The notes: generated from the letters alone by a model not told the origin. A stretch of 64,000 nt of DNA from Actinosynnema sp040640215 (GCF_040640215.1 NZ_JBFABG010000008.1:248001-312000); one strand, 5' to 3'; shown: positions 52,044 through 60,995, counted from the stretch's first letter. Translations and numbers: made by a program.

Positions 52044-53009
52044 GTGAAGATCCTGATGTTCGGCCGAGGCGTGATCGCCACCGTCTACGGCTGGGCCCTG
52101 CACCAGGCGGGGCACGACGTCGAGTTCTACGTCCGGCCGGGCCGCGCGGCGACGTGCGGGGAAGCGATCGACCTCGACCTGATCGATACGCGGCACCGGG
52201 TGTGGGGGCAGCGCGTCGTCGAGCAGTGGCCGGTGCGCTACCGCGAGGAGCTGGAGCCGGACCACGACTTCGACCTGATCGTGCTCAGCGTGCCGCACCA
52301 CCGCCTCGCGGAGGCGACGGCCTTCCTGTCCTCGCGGGTCGGCCAGGCCACGGTGCTGGTGTTCGGCAACATCTGGACCGAACCGCCGACCGCGATCGGC
52401 GCGCTTCCCGTCGACCGGATCGCCTGGGGCTTTCCCCAGGCCGGTGGCGGTTTCGGCGCGGACGGCGTGCTCCGCGCGGGGCTGCTGCCGTCGGTCGTCT
52501 TCGGCACCCTCGGCCGGCCCCCGACCGACCGGGAGCGGGCCGTGCGCCAGGCGTTTCGCGAGGCCGGGTTCCGGCTCAAGGAGCAGCCCGACTTCCGTGG
52601 CTGGCTGTGGGTCCACTTCGTGTCGGATGCCGGCCTGTTCTCGCAGGGCTTGAAGCTGGGTTCGCTGTCCGAACTGGCCGGGTCGACGAGCGCCTTCCGC
52701 GAGGCACTGCTGACTGGCCGCGAGTTGCTGCCGATCCTCCAGGCGCGCGGCATCGACCTGCGACGTCACCGGGGCGGTATGCTGCTGTTCCGGGCACCCA
52801 CCTGGCTGATGGCACCCGTGCTCGCCTGGCTGACTGCTCATGTCACGCCGCTGCGCGTGAATTTCGAGGCGCACTCCGACCCCGACGCCGAGGAGCCGCG
52901 CGAGGTCTGCCGGGACACCCTGGCCGAAGCACGACGGTTGGGCATCTCGGTGCCGCGACTGGAAGCGGCAGAACCGAACTTCGCCCGTGAGGGCACGGGT
53001 CGAGCCTGA
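52044..53009 (+). CDS. Ketopantoate reductase-like (ApbA/PanE family) oxidoreductase
   Basis: 321 residues. An N-terminal Rossmann motif reads ILMFGRGVIATVYGWALHQA, followed by VEFYVRPGRA and VLVFGNIWTEPP. The C-terminal helical domain is typical of ApbA/PanE-family members (SELAGSTSAFREALLTGREL), but the catalytic Lys/Asn pattern of true PanE is not obvious. The GTG at 52044 has GAGG 6 nt upstream. It is divergent from, and probably controlled by, the TetR gene. Likely an NADPH-dependent reductase of a small ketone. Confidence 0.8.
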   Translation: MKILMFGRGVIATVYGWALHQAGHDVEFYVRPGRAATCGEAIDLDLIDTRHRVWGQRVVEQWPVRYREELEPDHDFDLIVLSVPHHRLAEATAFLSSRVGQATVLVFGNIWTEPPTAIGALPVDRIAWGFPQAGGGFGADGVLRAGLLPSVVFGTLGRPPTDRERAVRQAFREAGFRLKEQPDFRGWLWVHFVSDAGLFSQGLKLGSLSELAGSTSAFREALLTGRELLPILQARGIDLRRHRGGMLLFRAPTWLMAPVLAWLTAHVTPLRVNFEAHSDPDAEEPREVCRDTLAEARRLGISVPRLEAAEPNFAREGTGRA

Positions 53010-53099
53010 ATTCGCCGATGTTGTCGGTCCCGGTGGTCCATCGCGGCTCCTTGGTCCGCCGCATCCCAGCGCCGACCGGCAGCATCTGAACTCCCGCAG

Positions 53100-53572
53100 C
53101 CAGTCGAGGACGAGGCGGGCGTCCCGGCGGCCGGACGAGGCTTCCGGCGGACGGCGCTGGCCGGCATGGACTTCCTGCTGCTGATGGCCTGCCACGAGAC
53201 GACGACGAACATGATCTCACCGTCGCCGTGGCGTTCCTCCGCAACCCGGAGCAGGTCGCGATGATCAAGGACGACCCGGGTACCACGCTCAACGCGGTCA
53301 AGGAGATGCTGCGGTACTTCACGATCATCGACGTGGCGACGGCCCGGCTGTGCGTCGAGGACATCGAGCGCGGCGCACACCACCACATTGCGTCCGCGTT
53401 CGGACCGCACTAGTACCCGGGCCAGAACTTGGCTCGGATGGAGCTACAGATCGTATCCGACACGCTGCTCGGCCGCGTCCCCACGCTGGAGCTGGCGGTG
53501 AATGCCGACGAGCTGCCGTCAAGGACGACGCGAACATCTATGGCCTGTACCAGCTTCCGGTGACCTGCTATC
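53100..53572 (+). pseudogene. Cytochrome P450 remnant (frameshifts and in-frame stop)
   Basis: The frames together give ALAGMDFLLLMACHETTTNM-type I-helix sequence (GMDFLLLMACHETTTNMI), then AFLRNPEQVAMIKDDPGTTL, NAVKEMLRYFTIIDVATARL and a heme-loop piece AFGPH followed by a TAG where a Gln codon is expected. It continues YPGQNLARMELQIV and ends DDANIYGLYQLPVTC. The heme Cys and surrounding sequence are lost and the reading frame shifts repeatedly. It is a decayed CYP105-like gene. Confidence 0.75.
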
Positions 53573-53609
53573 GGACGGACTGCCATCCCACCCCAAGGAG
53601 GGCAGGGCC

Positions 53610-53723
53610 ATGAGGATCGTCGCGGACACCGAGAAGCCAAAGGGCGACCTGGCCGCCGTGTCGGCAGAGCTCGTCATCCATTCCGGCATTTCGCAGTGTG
53701 AGGACTTGGACCTGACCCAATGA
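53610..53723 (+). pseudogene. Ferredoxin remnant lacking its cluster cysteines
   Basis: 37 codons starting MRIVADTEK, the typical N-terminus of P450-associated [3Fe-4S]/[4Fe-4S] ferredoxins, then jumping to a C-terminal-like PKGDLAAVSAELVIHSG. The central cysteine motif is deleted; only one Cys remains. GGAGG precedes the ATG. It directly follows the broken P450, so a former P450-ferredoxin pair has decayed together. Confidence 0.65.
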
Positions 53724-53764
53724 TCAAGTGGTCCACTTTGGACAGATACCCGCTGATCGCGAGT

Positions 53765-54260
53765 TGCTGGAGCTTCGGCACTGGAACAGCGTTCGTGGTG
53801 ATGGCGTGCTGCAAGCCGGGCGACGGTCTGCGGTGTTCCCCGGTAACGTCGCGCGGCGTGCCAGGTCGGCGGGAGGTCGACCTCCCGGAGACCGGTCGCG
53901 GCGGTGTCCCAGCCGGTCAGCAACACCGAGGAGTTGACGCGGTTCCACAACAGATTGTCGACCTGGGCATCCCCATGGACGAGTCCACGTCCCAGCGGCC
54001 AGTCGATCTCGTCCAGTTGGGCGCGCAAGGCGGGGATACGGGCGAGTAGCCAGTAGCGGTCGGCATCGGCCAGGACGGCGTGCGGGGCGTCGGCGACTGC
54101 TTGTTCCAACGACGTCAGGGGACGCCACGAGGGAAGACCGGCGGGCAGGAGTGTCGGCAAGGAGTGCAGTCGGCGGACCAGATCGCCGAAAATCGAGGGG
54201 AACTCGGCTTCGGGTTGGGAATGAGGTGCAGGTACCGGTTACGGAGCTTGAACAAGACCG
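53765..54260 (-). pseudogene. APH-type phosphotransferase remnant
   Basis: The best frame contains LDEIDWPLGRGLVHGDAQVD followed by NLLW, the catalytic HxDxxxxN loop of aminoglycoside-phosphotransferase-like kinases, and TGLREVDLPPTWHAARRYR. The N-lobe is found only in other frames (YLHLIPNPKP) with shifts, and the DFE/DWD-type metal site reads GWDTA. Relic. Confidence 0.55.
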
Positions 54261-54478
54261 GCGTGTGGCAGCGTCGCCGGCATCGGCCAAGCGGCCTAAA
54301 CGCCGCCGATAGGGCCCGTTGGCCCAGGTCATGGCATCCACCCTGGTATGCAGCCGGTTGTGGTGAGCGGTGTCCTCAGGGCTGAATCAGGCGGGGATCA
54401 GGGGAATCCCTGATGGCAGGGTGCCCGACTGCGGACATGCTGGAGGCGTCAGGGGACATCCGCAGTTCGAGGAGAGTC

Positions 54479-54769
54479 ATGAGCGAATTCAAGCCCGAAT
54501 CCTCCCGTACCGCCGTCGACGCCGTGGTTGACGCCGTTCGGGGGTTGGTCGACGAGGGCATCAACCGCCGTGTGGTCGTGCGTGACAGCAAGAACGACGT
54601 GGTGCTGGAGGTGCCGGTGGCCATCGGGGTGGTCGCGGCGCTGGCCGCTCCGGTGGCCACCACGATCGGTGCCGGTGTCGCGCTGGTCGGCAGGTGCGGA
54701 ATCAAGCTCGAAAGCCGCCAACAGCCCGGTAACCGGCCCGCGACGACGGTCAACACCGAACAGGTGTAG
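54479..54769 (+). CDS. DUF4342-like small membrane-associated protein
   Basis: 96 residues. VDEGINRRVVVRDSKNDVVL and EVPVAIGVVAALAAPVATTI, a hydrophobic helix, followed by GAGVALVGRCGIKLE match the DUF4342 layout: a charged helix-strand then a short transmembrane or amphipathic helix and a basic Cys-containing tail. GAGGAG precedes the chosen ATG. Function unknown; flanked by a decayed phosphotransferase and transposase debris. Confidence 0.72.
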   Translation: MSEFKPESSRTAVDAVVDAVRGLVDEGINRRVVVRDSKNDVVLEVPVAIGVVAALAAPVATTIGAGVALVGRCGIKLESRQQPGNRPATTVNTEQV

Positions 54770-55309
54770 TTGGCAGTGCGCCACCGCGTGCCGTTCGACA
54801 ACTTGCCGATGCAACCACGATCGCAGTGCTCTGCGGCGCGTGCCCGGAATGGCTCTGGTGGAGTTCCCGAGTACGGCGGTATCTCCTTGGGAAGCAAGGA
54901 AATCAGCCCTGAACGCTTCGAGCTGGACCATCCGCTCGTCGGGTTCGGGCAGGGCTTCGGCGGCCACGAGCGTCGACGCTGCCGGCGAGGCCAGGGGCAT
55001 CGGCTGGCACTTCGCGGCCGTGCGGGCTCGGACATGGCGCGCGTCCTGGGGTCAGAGGAGCCGAACGACCGGCGCGGTGGCACAGGAGGACGGTCCGGCA
55101 CGGATCGCTTCCCCGGCAAGGTGCTGACCTGGTTTTCCGGTTGGTCGTCCTCCGCGACCGGCGAAGCGTCACCGACTACGCCAGTATCACCCGGTACTGC
55201 GGACTCGATCATTCAGGAGTTCGCGGGCGTCTGAGCCAGACCCTGTCCGTGCGGGCAGCGCGCACCGCCCGCACGGACAGGGGACGAACTTGGCCGTACG
55301 CCCACGGGG
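54770..55309. other. No recognisable gene
   Basis: About 540 bp. Open frames exist on both strands, but their translations are Arg/Pro/Gly-biased and I recognise no domain. A minus-strand stretch (DERMVQLEAFRADFLASQGD, near 54880-54940) looks more protein-like but is not identifiable. Probably degraded DNA beside the IS630 relic. Confidence 0.35.
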
Positions 55310-55610
55310 GTGGGCACGAAAAGACGACACCCCACTCCCCAGGACGGTGGCTGCGAGCACGCCAGGGTGATCAGCCGGGCCTCGAACTCACCGGTCACCG
55401 CGGACGTCACCGGCGGAAGATCGCGCTTCTTGCGCGAGGTCGTTGCGTGAATGTCGCCGTCGGTCTCGGCGAACCGCCTGGTGACCAGCCGCAGCATCTC
55501 ACCCGAGACCCCGAGACCCCGAGCCGAGCCGCGATCACCTCCTTCGCGTCGACCTCGCCTGCCGAGTATTCAACGCGAGCAGCACCCGAGCCCGTCTGCC
55601 GGAGCCACGT
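55310..55610 (-). pseudogene. IS630-family transposase N-terminal relic
   Basis: Two frames joined by a frameshift near 55498 read GEVDAKEVIAARLGVSGSRV then RRFAETDGDIHATTSRKKRD, VTSAVTGEFEARLITLACSQ and PPSWG. This is the helix-turn-helix half of an IS630-type transposase (the ARLIALACS-PP segment is characteristic). The DDE half is missing. Confidence 0.65.
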
Positions 55611-55675
55611 TCTCAACTACCGCCGCACAGTGCGGCGGGCGGAACTCGCGTGGACGACACTCATCGGATCGAGAT

Positions 55676-55850
55676 GAACTCAGCGAGCTGGTCATGAGCG
55701 GTTCCCGCGCGGTCCGGTACCGGAATCAGGTGGCCAGACACGATCCGGCGCACTACACGGTCCAGCTCGACGATGTCCTCCTGCGGCGCACCCACCACGG
55801 CGCACAGATGTCCCAGTATCTCCAGCGGTAGGGCCAGTGTCGATGACCCG
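55676..55850 (-). pseudogene. Unidentified C-terminal coding fragment
   Basis: A minus-strand frame reads LPLEILGHLCAVVGAPQEDI followed by VELDRVVRRIVSGHLIPVPD and ends in a TGA. Composition is protein-like with no visible start. It partly overlaps non-coding DNA before the APH-type gene. Identity unknown. Confidence 0.3.
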
Positions 55851-55980
55851 AACGCCCGCCAGGCTCATCACGCTCAAGCCGCCGCTGGGTACCCGTGTCC
55901 ACCATCGGTTTCTCCCGCCGACCGGGGGCCAACGGACGCCCGCTCATGCCGATGAGTGGGCGCGTGCGAGGATTCACGGT

Positions 55981-56838
55981 GTGGAGGCGAAGATCGTTTC
56001 GCGTGCGATGACCGTGGCGATGGCACTGGCCGGGGATCTGCACCTGCGGGTCGACGACGTGGTCGTGATCCAGAATTCGAACATGCTCTCCCTGCATCTG
56101 TTGCCGTGCGGTGTTTTCGCCCGAGTAGCGCTGGTAGGGCAGGAGGTAGCCGCGTTCGAGGTCGAGCTTGCCGGGCGACTCGCCGCGACCCGGAGCCCCG
56201 TCGCGACGCTGGAGCCCCGGGTCGAGCCACGGGTCCACGAACGCGACGGCTTCGCCGTGACCCTGTGGACCCACTACGACACCGTGGCTCCCGACCCGGA
56301 CTTCCCAAGCGCGTACGCAGACGCGCTCCGACGCCTGCATTCCGGCATGCGCAGCGTCGAGATCGCAGCTCCGCACTTCCTGGACCGGGTTGCAGAGGCC
56401 GAACGGCTGGTCACGAACCGGGACGCCACCCCCGCGCTCACCGGGACCGACCGGCACCTCCTCCTCGGCACGCTGCACAGCGCCCGCGAACAGATCTCCG
56501 GCCGCAGTCCCGCCGAGCAGCTACTGCACGGCGAACCGCATCCCGGCAACCTCCTCAACACCCGCGACGGCCCGCTGTTCATCGACTTCGAGACATGCTG
56601 CCGAGGACCCGTCGAGTTCGACCTGGCCCACGTGCCCGAGGAGGTCGCCGCGCACTACCCGGGCATCGACCACGTCCTGCTCGCGCAATGCCGGCGGCTC
56701 GTGCTCGCCCTGGTCGCCGCCTGGCGTTGGGACATCCACGACGACTTCCCCGACGGCCATCGACACGGCCGAAACATCCTGACCCTGCTCCGCAAGGGCC
56801 CGCCGTGGCCCCCACTCGGGGGTCTCACCACCGAGTAA
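55981..56838 (+). CDS. APH-family phosphotransferase
   Basis: 285 residues from a GTG at 55981 with GAGG upstream; an ATG 48 codons earlier gives a poor N-terminus. The kinase loop is LLHGEPHPGNLLNTRDGPLF (HGxxxxxN with Glu where APH usually has Asp) and the metal-binding IDFETCCRGPVEFDL follows. It should phosphorylate a small hydroxylated substrate (choline, homoserine or aminoglycoside-like) using ATP. The HGE rather than HGD loop is noteworthy, though known in some family members. Single gene. Confidence 0.8.
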   Translation: MEAKIVSRAMTVAMALAGDLHLRVDDVVVIQNSNMLSLHLLPCGVFARVALVGQEVAAFEVELAGRLAATRSPVATLEPRVEPRVHERDGFAVTLWTHYDTVAPDPDFPSAYADALRRLHSGMRSVEIAAPHFLDRVAEAERLVTNRDATPALTGTDRHLLLGTLHSAREQISGRSPAEQLLHGEPHPGNLLNTRDGPLFIDFETCCRGPVEFDLAHVPEEVAAHYPGIDHVLLAQCRRLVLALVAAWRWDIHDDFPDGHRHGRNILTLLRKGPPWPPLGGLTTE

Positions 56839-57083
56839 CAGAACGCACCCACATGCCGCAGCCCAGGCACCCGCGCACGCATGCGCATGCCTGCCGGCGC
56901 TTCACAGTACGAGGCGGCTAGAGCATGTTTCCCGGGTCACTGGACCGGGTCACGGAGCCAAATCCTGATCGACGCCACGTCGATGGTGCCCTGACAGATC
57001 ACTTCAAGCTTGTCATAGGCCACCTCCGCTACAGGTGTAAAGACGGAGGCCGCGATGCGCAACAGACAGTGTTCAGAGTGCGG

Positions 57084-58331
57084 TCACGCGGACCGCTCGC
57101 CGTCCTTTGAGGACTTGTCGAGGCCACGCAGCGCACCGCTCCAGGTCGCCGCCACGGACAGCAACAGCACCCACGTGGCGAACACCAGCGACGTGGTGCG
57201 CGGCGACACCGCATCCAGCAGCAGGCCCACCGCCGCGCCGCCGACCGGGGTGGCGGTCCAGATCAGCAGGCTGAACGCGGTGCCGACCCGACCGCGCAAC
57301 GCGTCCGGCGTTACCTCCATCTGGAAGGTCAGGGCGGCGATGCCGAAGCACGGCATGGAAATCGTGAACAACGCCAGCACGACACCGATCATGACCAGCG
57401 AGGTGGAGAACGCCATGAGCACCCACAGCGCGCCCTGCAACCACAGCACCGACAGCAGCAACCCGCCCAGCCCGAGCACTCGCTTGAGCCTCGGTGCCAG
57501 CAGGGCACCGACGACACCGCCCACACCGAGCGCGGAGAACAGCACACCGATCACCGCCGACGACGCGCCCGAGTCCCGCGCCACGACGATCGCGACCAGC
57601 GCGACGCCGGAGATGGCGATCTGGAGGCCGGCGGCGGTGATCGCGATCAGCCGGAGCGCCGAGTGCTCCCACAGCCACCGGACCCCCTCGACGACGTCCG
57701 CGCGCAGCGAGCCCTGTGGTTTCGGCTCATCCGCAGCCTCGTCGCGGAACCGCCCCTTCACAAAGGACAGGCACAACGCCGAGGCGAGGAAGGACAGCGC
57801 GTCCACCAGGAACGGCAGCCCGCGCGAGAAGTGGAGCAGCGCGCCGCCGATCGGACCGGCGATGACGCCGCACGCCGACTGCGCCGTCTCCTGCGCCGAC
57901 ACCGCCGAGGTCAACTGCTCCTTGCGCACCACGTTGGGCAGGACGGCACCCTCGGCTGCGCTGAAGAACACGTAGAGGACGCCGCCGAGGAACCCGGCCA
58001 CGAACACGTGCCCGGGAGTGAGCGCGCCGACCAGCAGCGCGATCGGGATGGTCACCATGTTCAGCGCCCTGAGCAGGTCGCAGGTGATCATCGTGCGCTT
58101 GCGGTCCCACCGGTCCACCAGCGCGCCGGCGATCAGCCCGAGGAGCAGGTACGGCAGCGCGCGTACAGCAGCGAGGGCACCCGCCGCCGCCGGCGATCCC
58201 GTGATGGCCAGCATCAGCAGGGGATACGCGAGCTGGGACACACCGTTGCCGAACTCGGACAACGTCTGACCCGTCCAGACCAGCCGGAAATCCCTGGTGC
58301 GCCAGACCGAGGTCGCCTCGGCAGTCGTCAC
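57084..58331 (-). CDS. MFS transporter (MFS_3/enterobactin-exporter-like)
   Basis: 415 residues with about twelve TM helices. The motif-A region is GALVDRWDRKRTMI, and WRTRDFRLVWTGQTLSEFGN with LPNVVRKEQLTSAVSAQETA is typical of the MFS_3 group that exports siderophores or macrolides. It follows the zinc-finger/HTH gene by 21 bp on the same strand, so expression is probably linked and the exporter may be regulated by it. Confidence 0.9.
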   Translation of the reverse strand: MTTAEATSVWRTRDFRLVWTGQTLSEFGNGVSQLAYPLLMLAITGSPAAAGALAAVRALPYLLLGLIAGALVDRWDRKRTMITCDLLRALNMVTIPIALLVGALTPGHVFVAGFLGGVLYVFFSAAEGAVLPNVVRKEQLTSAVSAQETAQSACGVIAGPIGGALLHFSRGLPFLVDALSFLASALCLSFVKGRFRDEAADEPKPQGSLRADVVEGVRWLWEHSALRLIAITAAGLQIAISGVALVAIVVARDSGASSAVIGVLFSALGVGGVVGALLAPRLKRVLGLGGLLLSVLWLQGALWVLMAFSTSLVMIGVVLALFTISMPCFGIAALTFQMEVTPDALRGRVGTAFSLLIWTATPVGGAAVGLLLDAVSPRTTSLVFATWVLLLSVAATWSGALRGLDKSSKDGERSA

Positions 58332-58352
58332 GCGATCACCTCCCCGGGAACG

Positions 58353-58706
58353 TCATCGCTTGAAGCGCTCCCACGCCGACTGGCGGGTCATGCCCAGCGC
58401 CTCACCGACTCGTGCCCACGTGACCCCGCGGGCACGCAGTTCGAGCACGCGCTCCCTCAGCCCGGCCTCCACCTGGCCGGCCGTCGCGGCGATGCGCGGC
58501 AGGTGGGCCAGCAGTTCGTCGTCGGTCATGGCTGACCACTCGGGCACGGTCGCTTCACCTCCGCCCCGGTCTGCGGCGAGGATCTCGCCACACGTGCCCA
58601 CGCACCCGTCGCAGATGTAGACACCGGGACCGGAGATGATCTTGCGCACCTCGGCGGCGGCCTTGCCGCAGAACGAACAACGTGGTGAAAAAGCCCTTCC
58701 TGCCAA
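58353..58706 (-). CDS. ClpX-type zinc-finger plus helix-turn-helix protein
   Basis: 117 residues. The N-terminal CSFCGKAAAEVRKIISGPGV and YICDGCVGTCGE form a C4 zinc finger as in ClpX. The C-terminal ARGVTWARVGEALGMTRQSA and WERFKR make a helix-turn-helix. I choose a TTG start at 58706 because GAGGAG lies 9 nt upstream and a perfect inverted repeat precedes that; a longer frame to 58823 lacks an SD. It probably regulates itself and the downstream MFS gene. Confidence 0.75.
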   Translation of the reverse strand: MAGRAFSPRCSFCGKAAAEVRKIISGPGVYICDGCVGTCGEILAADRGGGEATVPEWSAMTDDELLAHLPRIAATAGQVEAGLRERVLELRARGVTWARVGEALGMTRQSAWERFKR

Positions 58707-58723
58707 CTCGGACCACTCCTCAA

Positions 58724-58748
58724 CCTTGTCAGCCAGTGCCTGACAAGG
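58724..58748. promoter_or_regulatory. Perfect 9-bp inverted repeat before the zinc-finger gene
   Basis: CCTTGTCAG (58724-58732) and CTGACAAGG (58740-58748) flank a 7-base spacer. It sits directly upstream of the SD of the Zn-finger/HTH gene, a position suiting an autoregulatory operator, or an RNA hairpin controlling the leader. Confidence 0.6.
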
Positions 58749-58809
58749 TCGACAATAGCGCGGCGATCGGACCGGGACAACCTGGCATCGGCCAGGATGG
58801 TCCTGTGCC

Positions 58810-58860
58810 GCTCGAAAAGTCATCGATGCTGGTCAAACGGCATGTCTGTACTCGTTGACG
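58810..58860 (+). repeat. Dispersed 51-bp repeat, copy B
   Basis: Starts gctcgaaaagtcatcg and ends tactcgttgacg; 44 of 51 positions match copy A at 18237-18287 (minus strand). It lies in a 250-bp gap between divergent genes. On the minus strand it contains TTGACCAGC and an ATG ACT TTT CGA GC sequence just as copy A does. Confidence 0.7.
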
Positions 58861-59075
58861 AGTCCGCCGAGGATGCGGGTACGGAGCACCAGGAGAACGC
58901 GCTCGTCACGCAAGCGCTGGCAAACAGGTGCTCCTCGTCGGTGATCGATGCGACATGTGCAACTCAACCCCCGTCGTTGTGTGACCGGAGTGCGGACGTA
59001 GCGGAGATCAGCAGTGCAATCGCTGCTGGCGGTAAATCAACGAGGATTGCCACCAAAGCGATCGCCGAAACAGGG

Positions 59076-60005
59076 TCAGCCTTGGTCGACGAGGGTGGCG
59101 GGGATGTCGGTGGCGTCGTAGAGGTACCAGCGGTCGAAGCTCGTTTTGCGGTCTTCGAAGACGCGGCGGTTGACGCTGGTGTAGTCCGGGTCGGCTGCGC
59201 TCTGGATGTAGGAGGCGAGTACGTGGCGGCCTTCGCACCGGTCACCGTCGCGGTACTTCTCGTAGCCTTCGCGGTGGCGTTGGTCGACGCGCCGGAGGCT
59301 GACCTCGATCGGCACGTCGAGGAACAGTGCGGTGAACCGGTCGTAGCCTTCGTCGCGCAGCCGGTCGACCCGCCGGTCCACCCCGTCGTGGGAACTCATG
59401 GTGGTGTCCCAGATGACGTTCTTGTGGTCCTTCGCGGCCATCCCGGTGACCAGATCGGCGATCACCGAGGCTTCCTTCTGGACCAGTTCGGAGCCTTCGA
59501 GGGGCGCGATCCCGTCGACCTCCGGGACCAGGCCGTGCTCGCAGAGCTTTTCCTTGGCGTCGTCGGCGTTGAGCACCAGGTAGCGGGAGGGGTCCACGTC
59601 GGGGTTCTGATGCAGCGCTGTGGTCTTGCCCGCGCCGGGCAGGCCACCGGTGAACAGCACCTCGCCCTCGTCGGGAGCCCACGCGCCCCGCGCGTACAGC
59701 TCGGCGGCGATCTGGCGCTGCCACGCCGCACGTTCGGGGAGCCAGCGGACGCCGTCGCCGTCGACGGTGTGGGTGACGGAGGTGGCCCTGCCCTGCGCGA
59801 GCGCGTCGGCGACCTTGGCGTCGACCTCTTGGACGTGGGCGGTCCACTGCTCGTCGGTCAACGGAGCCGGGCTGGCGGGCGCGCCGGCCGAGGCGGTGGC
59901 CGGACCGGTGGCCAGCGAGAGCGTCGCCAGCACCGCGAGCGCGAGCCGCGACCACCGCACGCGCGCGGCCTTCTCCGACGTGGCAGCCATTTCCGCTCGA
60001 CGCAT
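59076..60005 (-). CDS. Exported zeta-toxin-like P-loop kinase
   Basis: 309 residues. The ATG at 60005 has GGAGGGG 4-5 nt upstream. Residues ~15-42 form a Sec-type signal peptide: basic RVRWSRL, hydrophobic ALAVLATLSLATG, and an Ala-rich cleavage zone near ASAGA. The rest is zeta-toxin/ATPase-like: Walker A in FTGGLPGAGKTTALHQNP, YLVLNADDAKEKL, NVIWDTTMSSHDG and LFLDVPIEVSLRRVDQRHREG. Zeta toxins normally act in the cytosol on UDP-GlcNAc, so an export signal is remarkable. No epsilon-type antitoxin is adjacent. Confidence 0.83.
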   Translation of the reverse strand: MRRAEMAATSEKAARVRWSRLALAVLATLSLATGPATASAGAPASPAPLTDEQWTAHVQEVDAKVADALAQGRATSVTHTVDGDGVRWLPERAAWQRQIAAELYARGAWAPDEGEVLFTGGLPGAGKTTALHQNPDVDPSRYLVLNADDAKEKLCEHGLVPEVDGIAPLEGSELVQKEASVIADLVTGMAAKDHKNVIWDTTMSSHDGVDRRVDRLRDEGYDRFTALFLDVPIEVSLRRVDQRHREGYEKYRDGDRCEGRHVLASYIQSAADPDYTSVNRRVFEDRKTSFDRWYLYDATDIPATLVDQG

Positions 60006-60491
60006 CTGTCCCCTCCGGACGTCACCGGACACCACCGCCGGCACCCTGTGGGACGCATGATCGGTGCATGACGGGAATCCGGCCAGTCGGCAGGCCCCGC
60101 GTCACCCGGGCAGGTGGTGCCCCGCCGGGGTACCGGGTGAACGCCGCCACGCACGGTCATCAGCCGCCCGCCGACCTGCCGATCGATCTACAGGACCGGC
60201 GCGTGTCCTTTCCACGTCATTCACGAGACGCTCCGGCTTACCGCATCGGCTGCTGTGCACCGAGGGCACCGCGCAGACAGGGGTACTCGCCCGCACTCTG
60301 GTGTAGCGAACCTCCCGCCACTGCTCGTACCGCTTTCGGACGATCGTCAGGACGCCCCGTGCCAGGAGAACTACTGTGTGGAGCGAGCCGGAGACCCGAA
60401 AGCGAGATCGGCAGCGACCCTCGCTCAGTACGCCTCTCGACTTCCCCGACAACCACCCGAGTGATCCTCCCGGACCATGGAGGCGGCCCGC
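60006..60491. other. No recognisable gene
   Basis: About 490 bp between divergent zeta-like and GNAT genes. It must contain two promoters. Open frames on both strands have no recognisable domain and no clear ribosome-binding site. Nothing else seen. Confidence 0.4.
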
Positions 60492-60995
60492 ATGACCGGA
60501 TCCCCCGTACGCCCCGCAAACCCCGAGGACGCCGACAAACTACTTCGCCTGCGCGTCGCGGCGTTCGACGGCACCCAACTCACCGACGACTGGTGGGAAA
60601 CCTTCCGCAATGACATGCGCGACCGGCTCGGCACCGACCCGGACCTGCTCGCCTTTGTCGTTCCCGCCCCCGACGGCACGCTGGCGTCGTGTGCCATCGG
60701 CATCGTCTACCGCTGCTACCGAGGCCCCACCCACCCCGCCGGCCAGTGGGCGCGCATCCACACCGTGGCCACCCACCCAGCCCATCGGCGGCACGGTCAC
60801 GCCCGCGCCGTCACCACGACCTTGGTGCACACACTCCGGCAACGCGGCTGCGACCCGATCGAACTGCGCGCCACCAAGGCCGGCACCCCGCTCTACCGCT
60901 CCCTCGGGTTCGACCTTGTCGACAACTACATGACGTTGCGATCGGGCGCTACCGGAATCCTCGACACCCCCATCTCACCCAAGACCTCGCCGTAG
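60492..60995 (+). CDS. GNAT-family N-acetyltransferase
   Basis: 167 residues. RPANPEDADKLLRLRVAAF opens the fold, ASCAIGIVYRCYRGP is the central strand, and IHTVATHPAHRRHGHARAVT is motif A with the acetyl-CoA pyrophosphate-binding RRHGHA (variant of Q/RxxGxG/A). YRSLGFDLVDNYMTL ends it. ATG at 60492 has GGAGG 8 nt upstream; an ATG five codons earlier is less well placed. It transfers an acetyl group to an amine of unknown substrate. Precedes a D-Ala-ligase-like gene by 93 bp. Confidence 0.85.
   Translation: MTGSPVRPANPEDADKLLRLRVAAFDGTQLTDDWWETFRNDMRDRLGTDPDLLAFVVPAPDGTLASCAIGIVYRCYRGPTHPAGQWARIHTVATHPAHRRHGHARAVTTTLVHTLRQRGCDPIELRATKAGTPLYRSLGFDLVDNYMTLRSGATGILDTPISPKTSP

Noticed and set aside
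53189..53413. Small intact ORFs at the P450 relic
   Set aside because: The frames are segments of one P450 split by frameshifts and a stop, so they are not separate genes.
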